The notes under the pieces were generated by a model. It did not search any database. It had not been told where the DNA came from and worked only from the letters and a program-made list of their open reading frames with translations. Below, one piece after another: positions 12,545 through 32,829 of a DNA stretch of 64,000 nt (position 1 is the stretch's first letter; each line of letters opens with the position of its first letter). The translations under genes were made by a program, and so were the position numbers. Source of the DNA: Crambe crambe (lineage: Eukaryota > Porifera > Demospongiae > Poecilosclerida > Crambeidae); NCBI GenBank assembly GCA_963924555.1, contig OZ004591.1, positions 5,704,001 to 5,768,000 of the forward strand, written 5' to 3'.

Positions 12545-13719
12545 ATGGCTCTTCTTGTGATTTTGGCTTCTATTTCAATTGCTTTAGGACAGAGTGATCA
12601 TGTGAATCCGAATATGCGTAGCTTCTCCTCTGCAATAAAGCAGGGAACCTTACCAGCTAATCAAGAGAAAGTCCTCTACGCTCATGATACTGGCCAGCCT
12701 GGAGTCATAACTGAACAGTGGTACACAGGTTAGACTCGATGAATATCATAATACTATGTCAATGTGAAAGCTAGTTCATATTCTTTTAATGAGCCACCCT
12801 GCCCCCTTACACAATGCACTAGTCTTGCTACCGCTCTGAAAGGTCTGGCCTTGTGCAACTATCCATGCACCACTCCACTGATGACTATTTTCTCTTTCTT
12901 ATCACAGGCACTAAAGTAATGGATGAACATGCTAGGATACGCATCTACATTGATGATGAATCTACTGCGAGTCTGGATTTCCAGTTGCTACTGGCTCATG
13001 GCATTGGCTTCACTGAAGATGAAGAAGCTCCTAATCTTCCATGGGGAACCAAGAATATAGGACACACGGCTGATGGCGGGGTCTTCAATACTTACCGCAT
13101 TCCCTTCTCAAAGAGTTTCACAGTGACCGTTACACACCCCAAAGGAGGACTATTTTGGTACATCATTCGTGGGGTTGAGAATTATCCCTTACGTGTGGGA
13201 GACTTGATTCTTCCGGCAAATGCACGACTTCGCCTCTATAAGAATGTGGATGTTAAGTTAAATCCTTTGGAATTTTTGACACTTGCCAGTATATCGAAGT
13301 CTGCTGGATTTCTGTATCAAATTACCATAGCTGCTAAGAGTATGAACTATCGATACTTAGAAGCTTGTGGTAGAGCAAGAATAGACAATTCTGATAGTCT
13401 GTCTTGGTTATCATCTGGCACAGAAGATCTCTTCCTTTCCGCTTACTACTTCAACAAAGGTATATATCATCTAGATAATTCCGGCCTCACTTATTACGAT
13501 GGAGCTGGAACGATGTCTGCATACAAGTTCTTCGAGAACGACCCTGTTCTCTTCTCCAGTTCGTTAGAGTTGACATGGAGGTGTGGAGAGACTTTTGATG
13601 GCAACCAGGGCTGTCCCACAGACTGGCCACCTCCCAACTCTTCTCTATCAAAGTCCCCCAGTCCAAGTGATACAACTATCACTACTTATACTTGGGTGTA
13701 TGAGTACTCTTTTCAATGA
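12545..13719 (+). CDS. Secreted DUF2961/GH172-type glycoside hydrolase, copy A
   Basis: Two exons (12545-12728 and 12908-13719) encode 331 residues. An N-terminal signal peptide is visible (MALLVILASISIALGQ). The body matches DUF2961, now glycoside hydrolase family 172: an early DDE-STASLDF strand, a YRIPFSKSF segment, the family signature SSGTEDLFLSAYYFNKG with its probable catalytic Glu, then AYKFFENDPVLFSSSLEL. Characterised GH172 enzymes act on alpha-fructofuranosyl or arabinofuranosyl linkages; the substrate here is unknown. The length is near a single-domain GH172. The family is mostly bacterial and fungal, so lateral origin is possible, although the gene has an intron and animal-like context. 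A near-identical copy lies at 15455-16610. Confidence 0.8.
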
Positions 13720-13779
13720 TACTATAATACTGCCACTAATAATTGTTCACTGCAATGCCATATCATATTATTATTAAAG

Positions 13780-13885
13780 CTGTAGTTCTACTATACTACT
13801 GTAACCACTCCTGCCAAATTGCCGAGTCTAAATCTGATGGACAGGCTATATATATGTTTCTTAATCATAGTTGGGGAAAGAATTG
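13780..13885 (-). pseudogene. Remnant of the CCDC40 last exon (duplication copy A)
   Basis: The stretch ctatactactgtaaccactc through gagtctaaatctgatggaca to agttggggaaa matches 16739-16846, the last coding exon of the minus-strand CCDC40 gene, with small indels that break its frame. The match is lost right after the ttggggaaa point, where an unrelated nuclease-fold fragment begins. Confidence 0.7.
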
Positions 13886-13886
13886 A

Positions 13887-14372
13887 TGGCGAGTCTTTCT
13901 CAAGAGCTACTCTGTAATGTACGACAAGCAGAAGCAGCCTTATGTCATCTGTGTGGCCACTACTAGTCTGGAAGAAGGTCTGAAAGCATCTGAGGTCAGA
14001 GAAAGGCAACTGAATGAAGCACTTTTAGCAATGACAGCTGATGAAGATGCATTTTTGTTAGGAGACTTGAGTTTGGATAATGATATAGATGGAGAACTCA
14101 CTTTGAAAGGTGGTTGGCAGGATGCATGGTTGAAAATTCCCGGAAATACTGAGACATCTGGTTATACATACAACCCGGAAAAAAACCCATTGATTAAAGA
14201 GGACCCTTTTGGCCCTGGACGTCCAGATAGACTGTTCTTCAAGACTAGGCATTATAAGTTGGATTCTGTGGAACTTGTGGGGGTGGAGCCTTACCAGCTT
14301 CCTCAAGGTACAGCAGTCACTATCAGTACTCATTACGGGCTGTTTGCACAGTTCTCACCACTTGAAGTATGA
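13887..14372 (+). pseudogene. Endonuclease/exonuclease/phosphatase (EEP) domain fragment
   Basis: An open frame from about 13887 (first ATG 13917) encodes the C-terminal part of an EEP-fold enzyme, recalling TDP2-like members. Readable landmarks are VATTSLEE (usually a THLxS-type motif), a stretch like LLGDLSLDND (usually GDFN), GWQDAW, GYTYNPEKNP, RPDRLFF, and STHYGLF where active members have SDHxG. Several expected catalytic residues are therefore altered, and the N-terminal half with the metal-binding Asn/Glu motifs is missing. An in-frame stop sits at 13884. It lies between a CCDC40 remnant and CCDC40 intron-like sequence (14384-14440), inside the duplication. I read it as an inserted or captured fragment, probably non-functional, though the 151-codon frame is open. 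Confidence 0.55.
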
Positions 14373-14383
14373 TCCTGAAGGAG

Positions 14384-14440
14384 AGCATTGTTGACTCTCC
14401 TCTGTAGGTAACCTATACATAGTGAGCATAATACTTCCAT
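14384..14440 (-). pseudogene. Remnant of CCDC40 intron sequence
   Basis: gactctcctctgtaggtaac followed by ctatacatagtgag matches the CCDC40 region at 17729-17762 almost base for base, and the next bases (aatacttccatcctgtg) resemble 17824-17840. This shows that copy A of the duplicated block once reached into CCDC40. Confidence 0.65.
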
Positions 14441-14499
14441 CCTGTGATCATGGAGGCATTAATACCCATAATAGTTACATAACACAATCGTAATAGACT

Positions 14500-15350
14500 G
14501 TGTTGTACTCTAGAGGCATACCTGAAATGGTGTTTGAGGAAATGGAACAGAGAGGTACAGTAAGTCATGAGCAAATTTGGTTGGATGTCCAGTACCCCCA
14601 TACTTATCAGCGATCAGTAGTTGGTTTCTAGTAGCTCTATCGTAGACAAGTGTACAATGGCACACTTTCCTGATCTTCTCAGGGGGAACCACGAGAGCAG
14701 ATAGATCACTGAAGTGCATGATATCTATGGTATGTTGTGAGCCCATACAGTATGGGACCACACTGTAAAGAGGCCACCTTCATAGGTAGTTGCAGTAAGC
14801 AAATCAGAATGAAACCCACCCCTATCCTTATAGGGATATCCTGTTGCTGTAATCACCTCAGTTTATAGATGAATTGAATGACATGCATTATGTACAATAG
14901 AGACGAGTGTTAAGAATAAGTATGGCAATGTGAATGCATGAAAGTTAAAGTACTGTTGTCGAGTGTTTGATGTCCTCACCATTGTTCAACGACTTTCTAT
15001 GAGTGCAAAAGTGACTCTCTAAACATCAAGTGAGTTTATACATCACTCGGTACTAAGACAAAGAGTTCTGCTGTGTAAATAAAACAGTTTGCAGCCTCTT
15101 GTATTACATCCTCCATCTAGATTAGAATAGACAGAGCCTCACACTGGTGCTTTCTGTTGTGAGTACATTATCGCATTATGTACGAAAGTATTGTCCTTTG
15201 CTCTAGTAAATGAGGGGATGGGTTTAGCTAACAGTATAGATTAGCTACTCTTTCTAGATAAATCACCTTCCTCTGAAATCTTCACTGTGTTTGTCCTCGG
15301 TGTGGTCTGACCCTGAAGAAATGGCAGGATGGGCAGTGGGGCTTTGATAC
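14500..15350 (+). pseudogene. Decayed partial copy of PPP6C (exons 4, 5, 7, 8)
   Basis: Sequence similar to PPP6C intron 3 starts near 14511. Exon-like blocks follow in order: gcacactttcctgatcttct with ggggaaccacgagagcagat (exon 4), aagtatggcaatgtgaatgc with tactgttgtcgagtgtttga (exon 5), cctcacactggtgctttctg (exon 7) and gtggtctgaccctgaagaaa (exon 8). Exon 6 and exon 9 are missing. Internal deletions and frame breaks (for example a tga after the exon 5 gcatgaaag segment) rule out a product. It sits directly before GH172 copy B, just as the real PPP6C precedes copy A. Confidence 0.85.
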
Positions 15351-15454
15351 CCCCTTCACCTGCTACTCCATGCTTATACAGAAAGTTCTTATTAATGCAC
15401 AGCAGAATTTACTGATAGTATGCTGAAAGTATACGGAAGAATACAGTAGTAACA

Positions 15455-16610
15455 ATGGCTCTACTTGTGCTGAAGGTTGTGATTTTGGCTTCTATTTCAG
15501 TTGCTTTAGGACAGAGTGATCATGTGAATCCGAATATGCGTAGCTTCTCCTCTGCAATTAAGGGGGGAACCTTACCAGCTGATCAAGAGAAAGTCCTCTA
15601 TGCCCATGATACTGGCCAGCCTGGAGTCATAACTGAACAGTGGTACACAGGTTAGATTCGATGAATATCATTATAGTACCATAATACTATATCAGTGTGA
15701 AAGCTAGTTCTATATATTCTTTTAATGAGTCACCCGGTCTGGCCTTGTGCAACTATCCATGCACCACTCCACTGATGACTATTTTCCCTTTCTTATCACA
15801 GGCACTAAAGTAATGGATGAACATGCTAGGATACGCATCTACATTGATGATGAATCTACTGCGAGTCTGGATTTCCAGTTGCTACTGGCTCATGGCATTG
15901 GCTTCACTGAAGATGAAGAAGCTCCTAATCTTCCATGGGGGACCAAGAATATAGGACACACGGCTGATGGCGGGGTCTTCAATACTTACCGCATTCCCTT
16001 CTCAAAGAGTTTCAGAGTGACAGTTACACACCCCAAAGGAGGACTATTTTGGTACATCATTCGTGGGGTTGAAAATTATCCCTTACGTGTGGGAGACTTG
16101 ATTCTTCCGGCAAATGCACGACTTCGCCTCTATAAGAATGTGGATGTTAAGTTAAAGCCTTTCGAATTTTTGACACTTGCTAATGTATCGAAGTCTGCTG
16201 GATTTCTGTATCAAATTACCATAGCTGCTAGGAGTGTGAACTATCAATATTTAGAAGCTTGTGGTAGAGCAAGAATAGACAATTCCGATAGTCTATCTTG
16301 GTTATCATCCGGGACAGAAGATCTCTTCCTTTCCGCTTACTACTTCAACAAAGGTATATATCATCTAGATAATTCCGGCCTCACTTATTACGATGGAGCT
16401 GGAACGATGTCTGCATACAAGTTCTTCGAGAACGACCCTGTTCTCTTCTCCAGTTCACTAGAGCTGATGTGGAGGTGTGGAGAGACTTATAATGGCGACC
16501 AGGGCTGTCCCACAGACTGGCCACCTCCCAACTCTTCTCTCTCAAAGTCTCTCGGTCCAAGTAATATAACTGTCACTACTTATACTTGGGTGTATGAGTA
16601 CTCTTTTTAA
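15455..16610 (+). CDS. Secreted DUF2961/GH172-type glycoside hydrolase, copy B
   Basis: Two exons (15455-15650 and 15802-16610) encode 334 residues, nearly identical to copy A. The signal peptide is longer by a few residues (MALLVLKVVILASISVALGQ). The GH172 signature SSGTEDLFLSAYYFNKG and the DPVLFSSSLEL segment are unchanged. Differences cluster near the end (CGETYNGDQGCPTDW against CGETFDGNQGCPTDW). The intron is shorter. The intact frame and mostly conservative changes, next to a ruined PPP6C copy, suggest this enzyme stayed under selection after duplication. Role and substrate are as for copy A, unknown in detail. Confidence 0.8.
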
Positions 16611-16739
16611 TGGTACTATAGAATACCTGCCAGATACTGTTAATACCTGCCAGATACTGTTCCTTAATTATTTAATTATTATATTTTATTTTATTACTAT
16701 TATCAATATCTTCTAGTTCATCCTACCTTATATGTTCTA

Positions 16740-17329
16740 CTATGCTACTGTAACCTCTCCTTCAGTCTGTGGGTGCGAGTTATTGCCAAGTCTAGATTTG
16801 ATGGACAGAGCTATGTTTCTTAATTTCCCTCCACAGTTGGGGAAATTGTCCTGCAATTGCTCCACAATGGCTTGCAGTGACTGTAATTTGGTCAGTTGCC
16901 TCTGCCACTCAGCCTCCCGGCTTTCTTCACTCTTGTTGAGTAATCTATACTTCCCCTCTTTAGCGGCCGTCATGTATTTGACTTTAGACTGACTCGAAAT
17001 CAGTTCAGACAAACCCTGTAGTATCAATAATAATTTTATTACCATTTTATAAGTCTTCGTTCCCAGTTTGTTGTTACTTTTTTGCACTAAAAGAGAAGCT
17101 ATCTCTCACCTTCTTTTTGTTATCCTCAGCATAGTTTACTTGAACTTGAATATTGTCTAAAGCAGCTGTCTTCAGTTGGCAGTTTCTACGCACTTCTTCT
17201 ATCGTTTGGGCTAAACCCTGCAGTGATGACTCCAATTCGTGGAACTGTTCTTCCATCCTGTACAAAAGAAAACACTTGATACAGTCAGGGAAATATACAA
17301 CAAAGGGACCCCCTACTCAAACAGCAAAA

Positions 17330-17418
<89 letters not shown>

Positions 17419-20400
17419 CTTTTCTTAACCTTGCTCCATCTTTAGCAGTTAGCTTAATTTGCCTCTGTAGATCAAGTATTTTCCTCTTGTAATGACCTTG
17501 AGTTTGGTCCTTCTTTCCACATTTTGCTTGTGCTTCTCCCCTAGAGTCATCCGTGGTGAAATCATCAATCATAATATACAATTAGTATACTCACTTAGAT
17601 AAGAGGGATTCTCTCCTATACACTGACTTCTCCATATCTTGAATCATTTTCTCTTGCTGCCTCATTAATTGTTCATGGCGAACCTTAATATGAAAGAATT
17701 GACGGTATTAATCTTCCAGATCCTGAAGACTCTCCTTTGTAGGTAACCTATACATAGTGAGTACAACCCACCCCCCCCCCCCCCCCACCCCCATACTTTA
17801 TGTAATTTAAGGGGGATGTATGCAATACCTCCATTCTGTGTATTTCAGCTTTCATTGCCCTGACTTCAGCTTGACCAATACCAGAGTCCACAGCAGCCTT
17901 CATTTCCTTTGCTATCTGAATCTTTCTTTCCCATAGCATGATCTGTTGCCTGCCACAGAACAGTAAAACAGTCACCAATGATACCAATAGTACAATGATA
18001 AATCATTAGCATAGTTAAGCAATGCAGTTTTTGCCTTACTCTGCTTCGACCAGGCTATTCAACACTCGCTCTTTCTCTTCTTTCATTTGGTCCATCTTCC
18101 CTTGAAGTTGGATGGAAACTAACTCTTCATCCTGTCAGTGGAAGATCAATACATCACAAGTCACAAGGGGGATCATATTACAGTGAAGATATAAAATATA
18201 CAAACTCAATACCTTTAGAGCATGTATGAAGTCATTCTCCAGAATGAAAGTACGATGCTCAAGCTCTTCCTGTTCTCCTTTTTTCTCAGTGATGAGCGTA
18301 TTGAGCCGCATTATATCTTTCTGAATTGAGGATATGTTGTGTTCCACCTGTGCCTCTTCATACTTCTCACGGGCCAACTGACCTATATATACATACCAAC
18401 GGTAATCCATATGAATGGATATTAGTCTCTAAATTAGAATGGGTACTCAAGACATGCTAATACTTCATTATTTCAAGGAAAGAAAGAAGTTACTTATATA
18501 TTTTTTAAAAAGGCGTTATACACTGTTATTTTCTACTAATTAATATGTTACCATCAATCCTTAGTTTCTTTTGGTTTAAAATAAGGAGCTGCTTTTCACA
18601 AGAGTCCAGAGCTCTTCTCTGTTCCTCTGAATTCCTCGTCCTTTTTACCAGTTCATTTTGCTGCCTCAACCAAAACTGCTGCATTTCATTGCACTCATCG
18701 ACACTATTTATTATCTGCTTCTTCATTGTCTCAATCTTCAATTCCAGTGGCCCAAGATCTTCTCCCTGTGTGTGTGGCATAGAAATACAAGTGGTTGTCA
18801 CAGCAACCCAACCTTTTTTCTTTTCTTTTTTTTCCTTTCCAGTTAGTATAGTGCTACCGTAACTAGTAAGGCTCAGGATGAACTTACTCCTCCAAGTTTA
18901 CTCATAGTCTGATCTATCTTCTTATTCAGTTGGTCAATCTGAGTTTGTTTTCTCTCCACCAAGGCATTATTCTTGGTGATCTCCCTCTCTGCCCTGGAAA
19001 TGAGCGTGTTGTAATTCTGCATGGCAGCATTCTGCTCGTCCACACTCTGTTGTAGCCTCTTCAGTCGAGACGTCACATCAGCTATTTGAAGTAAAGTGGC
19101 TGCCGTCTCATTCTCCACACTAACCACTGCAGTTTCCTTCAATTAATGAAAAGCAGTAATAACTACTTCCACCCCCTCTAATGAGTGACCATTAATTAAG
19201 ATAGTCCAGTGAAACCTGTATTAAAAAAAGAGACCACCCTATTCCAGAGATCACCTCTCTTTAAAGACCACTGTGGTTATGTCCCAATTCTGCTTTATAC
19301 CATTGATTTTGACCAAAGAGACCACCTCCCTTTTGGTGTTCAGATATGATCGCTACAGACTGTGGTATTGATCCTGGCCTTAAATTGAATGGGTATTGAC
19401 CCCTGGCCTAATATGTGAACAGCTACATTAATAAGAACTTACCAGTTCTTCACTCCTCTTTCTGACTTTGTCAATAGTCCTGCGAGTGTACTGGCTGGCT
19501 TTATCCATAGTCAGTCGCTGCATCATCTTCTCCATCACAGAATCCTCCAAATTCCTCTTCTCCAGAGCCTCTCGTTCAGTTTGTGTCCGAATTGTGCTTA
19601 GCTCGTTTCGTTTGAGAGTACAATCCTATAATCATAGCAAAATCACATACAACTGATAATGTTTGGAGTAACAAATCAATAGAGGAGTTACTAAAATTGG
19701 AGTAGGTGATATAATCAATACTTACAGTGTTTGCTTTAGCCAGTGACTGCTCGGTTTCTTGAAGAGTTCTTGTATAAGTCATGTAGTCTGCCTTCAGCTG
19801 GTCTCTCTTTGCCACAGAGGTGTCAATTTGCTTCTTGACATGCGCTATATCGGCGTTGGCCTTGTTGAGGACCATGGTCAAATTCTCATTCCTCTCTTCC
19901 TCCTTAATGATGTGTTTCTTATAATTCTCCACCTCTGTCTCGACGCTACGGATCTCCTGCTTCTGTTGGCTGTATTTTGTGAAGACAGGATCATATTATG
20001 AATTATTCATCTGACAGTTATATTATTCATGGACCCAGTAGCTTCAAAGCCAGGCCTATCTCCCATCTGATGAAGAAGCTGAGACTGATGGTGAGTAATA
20101 CCATTATGGCAATAACTTTGTTGCATTTTCAGTATGCATTATTATCCACAAAAAAAGTGGGCCCAAGTATGAGGCTATGACCTTGGACATAGCTAGACTA
20201 CATACTTGATGGCTGATAACATGGCAGCATAAGCTTCATCTCTCCGTCTCATTCCAATCAGTGCACTGTTCCACTGTGTCATTAGTTTCTTCTTCTCAAG
20301 AAGCACAGTCTGAAAAAAAATAATTTATAATACAGAGCTCTATTGAGGTCCCGTCATATTATAGGGGCTGGGCGCTAATTACTAGATTATAGGGACTGGG

Positions 20401-21951
20401 AGTTAATTACTAGATTATAGGGACTGGGAGTTAATTACTAGATTATAGGGACTGGGAGTTAATTACTAGATTATAGGGACTGGGAGTTAATTACTAGATT
20501 ATAGGGACTGGGAGTTAATTACTAGATTATAGGGACTGGGAGTTAATTACTAGATTATAGGGACTGGGAGTTAATTACTAGATTATAGGGAATGTGATGG
20601 GAGTTAATTATGCCCCAGATTATTGGAGCTGGGGGCTATTACTATGTCTAGATTACAGGGGTTGTGGGGGCTAATTAGTCACCTCCAGTTCCATAGAAGC
20701 TTCATTGACAGCTTCTCTGATGGCCTTTGTCTCCAGAGCTTGAGCAGAGCACTGGGCATCATAGAGAGCCAACTGTTCCTCGTGCTTGTGAATGGTATTA
20801 GTCAGTCTATCCACAAAAATATCCTAGAAATAGTACGCAGTAGAGGTTGGGAAACCATAATTATTTCGCTACAAAATTTGTGATTTCAATGTAGCAGATA
20901 CAGAGAAATTTTTCAGCATCGATACAGGGTCCATTCAAGCCGGAATAATATCAGCTTGAATTTTGAACTAGTACCTGTTTAGTAACATAATTACCTGCTT
21001 TAGTTTAATATCTTGAGCTCTGGTGACATCAATGGTTGTTTTCTCAGCAGCTCTCTTGGTTAAGGCTATATCTTTCTTCACAGTTTCATGAGCTTCACTG
21101 ATATAACGAAGCCTGGCATTTGCATTCTCCATCTCTTGCCGAAGCTGAAGTGCTACAAGATAAAAAGGTCAGTTCTTTACTTATGCCACCAGGGCCAAAT
21201 CATCAAATTCATAAAAAATTAAAAAAAACTTACTTTGCTTCCTTTCTATCTTGAGCAGCTCCTGTGTTTTGTGGAAGTGTTCTCTGACTTGGTTGAGACT
21301 GGCATCTTTCTGAGTCCTAATCTGGTTCATTGCAACTTGCTTGTCCTGCTCTGCTTCCACGAGCATTTGATGTCTTGCCAACTGCTGCTGGATACTGTAT
21401 AACTCAATTCCAAGGTTCTCACGTTCAATTTGCAGTTTTTTCAATGTCTCTGCCTGCAAAAGTTAAAGGCACAGGAATAAGCGACATATTCCGATCTTAA
21501 GGACAATTCCTACCTTCTCTCTAAATTGTATTTCCAATTTTTCATTCTGTCGAGTTAACTGGTCTTTGAGAGCAGCTTGCACTCGCTCCATTAAAGGCTG
21601 CAATATGAATGGTAAAATCAATACATAAGGCTGGACAGTCAATTCCTCATACTCACATGATGGGGATCGAGGATGACCATCTCATCTCCCTCTTCATCCA
21701 CTTCATTGTGGCTGGTTTCCACCTCTTCTTCCATCCCATTTTCATTCCCTCTTGGGGTCAACTCTAATATGTACAAATTACCACTGCATATAGAATGGTT
21801 TATGCTCCAGACTTACCCAGAATTTCCCTTTCATTTGAAGGACTAAAGTTATCATCTTCATCACCATTTGAGTCTGTTACAGTAAGGAGAATAAATATTA
21901 TTAACAGCCAGCCATAGCAGCCATGTAGTAGCACAGACCTTGAAATTCCAT
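16740..21951 (-). CDS. CCDC40: Coiled-coil protein CCDC40, ciliary 96-nm ruler subunit
   Basis: Many short minus-strand exons read as one long heptad-rich coiled coil. The start is a tiny exon at 21939-21951 (MEFQ), followed by acidic exons ([14 protein letters not shown], then [20 protein letters not shown]). Diagnostic stretches are [30 protein letters not shown] and [20 protein letters not shown], which match animal CCDC40 in content and order. The protein ends at the stop at 16740-16742. CCDC40 pairs with CCDC39 to set the 96-nm repeat of the axoneme and anchor inner dynein arms and nexin-dynein links. Introns hold a (CA)n tract (about 17331-17415) and a 28-bp minisatellite (about 20376-20597). 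The last exon and a neighbouring intron segment are partly duplicated at 13.8-14.44 kb. Confidence 0.9.
17331..17415. repeat. (CA)n microsatellite in a CCDC40 intron
   Basis: About 42 uninterrupted CA units between two CCDC40 exons. Reading frames through it are artefacts. Confidence 0.98.
20376..20610. repeat. 28-bp minisatellite in a CCDC40 intron
   Basis: About eight tandem copies of a unit reading ttaattactagattatag plus ggactgggag. Copies are near-identical in the middle and diverge at both ends (gggctgggcgctaatt at the start, gattattggagctggggg at the end), the usual pattern of an expanding tandem array. Confidence 0.95.
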
Positions 21952-22269
21952 GGCTGCTGATCAGTTAAAAAATCGACTTCGTTCTTGCTTGCATTGGTTA
22001 CCATGGCAATGAACCCACGTGCTTGTCGACCATTTACCAATACGATCTTGAAAATCATTACACAGCTCTCTCTAGTGGAACTCTTACTTCCACCGGCATG
22101 CAGATATCTGCGCTTATCTGTTGCCTGATACGCAGGCATATCCACAGCTTAATAGTCTCGCTGCCCGACCCTGTTTACCGGACGTGTCCTACACGTTTGA
22201 CGACCACTACGAATCGCGCATATACTTTTGATGACCATTACCAAAAATTAGCACATTGACTCAGTGATT
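21952..22269. other. Spacer between CCDC40 and TAF9
   Basis: Non-coding stretch holding the CCDC40 promoter and the TAF9 3' end. No clear TATA box was recognised. Confidence 0.4.
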
Positions 22270-22642
22270 CTACAAAAAATTATTATTATTTGAGTTGCCA
22301 TTTCCACCTGAATCATGTTCCTGGCCAACTGGAGTGAAAGTAGGCATGCTGGGTCGAGACCCATTCCCTCCCATAGGGGCAGTTCCTTGAACAGAAGACT
22401 GCTGTAAGTGAGAGAGGAGATCAGACGTCTGAGGGAGCTTGGAGGCTGATGATAAGGCGAGGGGGATGTTCTGTGTTTGGAGGAGAGGACTGGATAGTTG
22501 AGTACGGAGAGTGGTGGATGGTGCAGAGGAAGAGGTGGTGGATGCAGTGGTGATAGAAGATTTGCCAGGAAGACGGAAAGTGGCTGAGAGAGTCACTTGA
22601 GGCTTAGGAGAGAGTGAGTGAGTGAGTGAGTGAGCGAGTAAG

Positions 22643-22693
<51 letters not shown>

Positions 22694-22897
22694 CAACTAT
22701 CAGAAATTGATGTACTTAATTACATACTGAATTATCCTATGAAACCTCACCTGCTTCTTCCGCTCCTTAATTTTGTAGTTGTTGGCAGTGAGACAATACC
22801 TCTCTGGGGGGAGGCGGGGGCCAAACTTCTCCGGAATGAGTGGGAGAGCAGTGGAGTTCTTCTTTCTAGCCACTTCAATCAAAAACTAAAGATCAAG

Positions 22898-22932
<35 letters not shown>

Positions 22933-23485
22933 TGCTAGATACATATTTTTCCATAATGTGCCCACTTACATCTCTAGGTGGAGGTGACGTAAAGGAGTGG
23001 TCCATCCTCGTTTGCACTGCCAGCTTCACATCTGATATGTCCAGCTCTTTCTTTTGAGCATGCTCAGAATACACGCGAGCATCTTCCAGCACATTGGTCA
23101 CATACCCTAAAAAAAAGGTGAAAATGTTAGCCATTAGTGTTAAGTAATACCGTAATTGGATCCCAGTTTTTAGTCCTGTAGGCTCGCGAGACTACCATGT
23201 TTATCAACCATTCACTAAGTTTTACTGATACTAACTACACAATAACAATTATCATCTCAACAACTATACAATTATCTCTCTTATCCCTGAAGCCCACAGG
23301 GTATATTAAAATTAATATGTACATCCCTACAGCACTATCTCTACCAGCTTTGAACATATCTTACTGTAGCTGAATTCCAGCATCTGGTTAATTACATTGG
23401 GCTCGTATTCCTCCACGCCCATTTCTTTCAAAATGGCCTCCATCACAGCTGCATCTCTGGGGCTAGAGAATCCAGACTCAGCCAT
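22270..23485 (-). CDS. TAF9: Transcription initiation factor TFIID subunit 9
   Basis: Four minus-strand exons. The first, from ATG 23485, encodes MAESGFSSPRDAAVMEAILK and continues EMGVEEYEPNVINQMLEF. The second reads VTNVLEDARVYSEHAQKK then LDISDVKLAVQTRMDHSFTS. Together they form the TAF9 histone fold. The third has the conserved GPRLPPERYCLTANNYKIK tail segment of TAF9. The last exon is a low-complexity Ser/Thr/Gln-rich tail ending GNSNNNNFL. TAF9 pairs with TAF6 in TFIID and SAGA. The acidic Asp-rich tail of vertebrate TAF9 is absent here. Introns contain an (AG)n run (about 22640-22690) and a poly-A run (about 22901-22927). It is transcribed divergently from CUL3. Confidence 0.93.
22638..22692. 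repeat. (GA)n microsatellite in a TAF9 intron
   Basis: An uninterrupted gaga run, preceded by gagtgagtgagtgagtgagc, between two TAF9 exons. On the TAF9 sense strand it is a pyrimidine tract. Confidence 0.95.
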
Positions 23486-23783
23486 ACCAGATTTGTAAAC
23501 TTACAAGGTGTGCATTATTTGAATTAATCACGTGAGATTAGTAAAATTAATTTGCTGATCTAGCTATAGCGGTCATGTACGTAGTGTTTTTTTGTTTTAG
23601 CTAGCCTCTCTCTGCTCTGACTGTGGCGTTGAGATTGGGTAAGTAACTCTCACCTCCTCCTTAGCTAGTTCTCCTAATGAAGTAGCCTGCTTTGACTACT
23701 GACTTTCTTGTTGCAGTTGTGACATTTGAGTGCACAGAGGGGAGTTTTATCTTGTGTAATCCATTTGGTGTGTACTTTTAAAG
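23486..23783. promoter_or_regulatory. Bidirectional promoter region TAF9 / CUL3
   Basis: Only 298 bases separate the TAF9 start codon (minus) from the CUL3 start codon (plus), so both promoters and 5' UTRs must lie here. A weak TAATCACGTGA palindrome-like E-box occurs near 23527. I see no TATA box. Inferred from layout only. Confidence 0.5.

Positions 23784-32829
<9,046 letters not shown>

Noticed and set aside
13494-13682. Minus-strand frames over GH172 exon 2
   Set aside because: Shadows of the conserved GH172 coding sequence.
17239-17445. Thr-His repeat frames
   Set aside because: Translation of the (CA)n tract in a CCDC40 intron.
20376-20610. Regular 28-bp repeats, CRISPR-like spacing at first glance
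   Set aside because: The units are directly tandem with no variable spacers, in an intron of an animal gene: a minisatellite.
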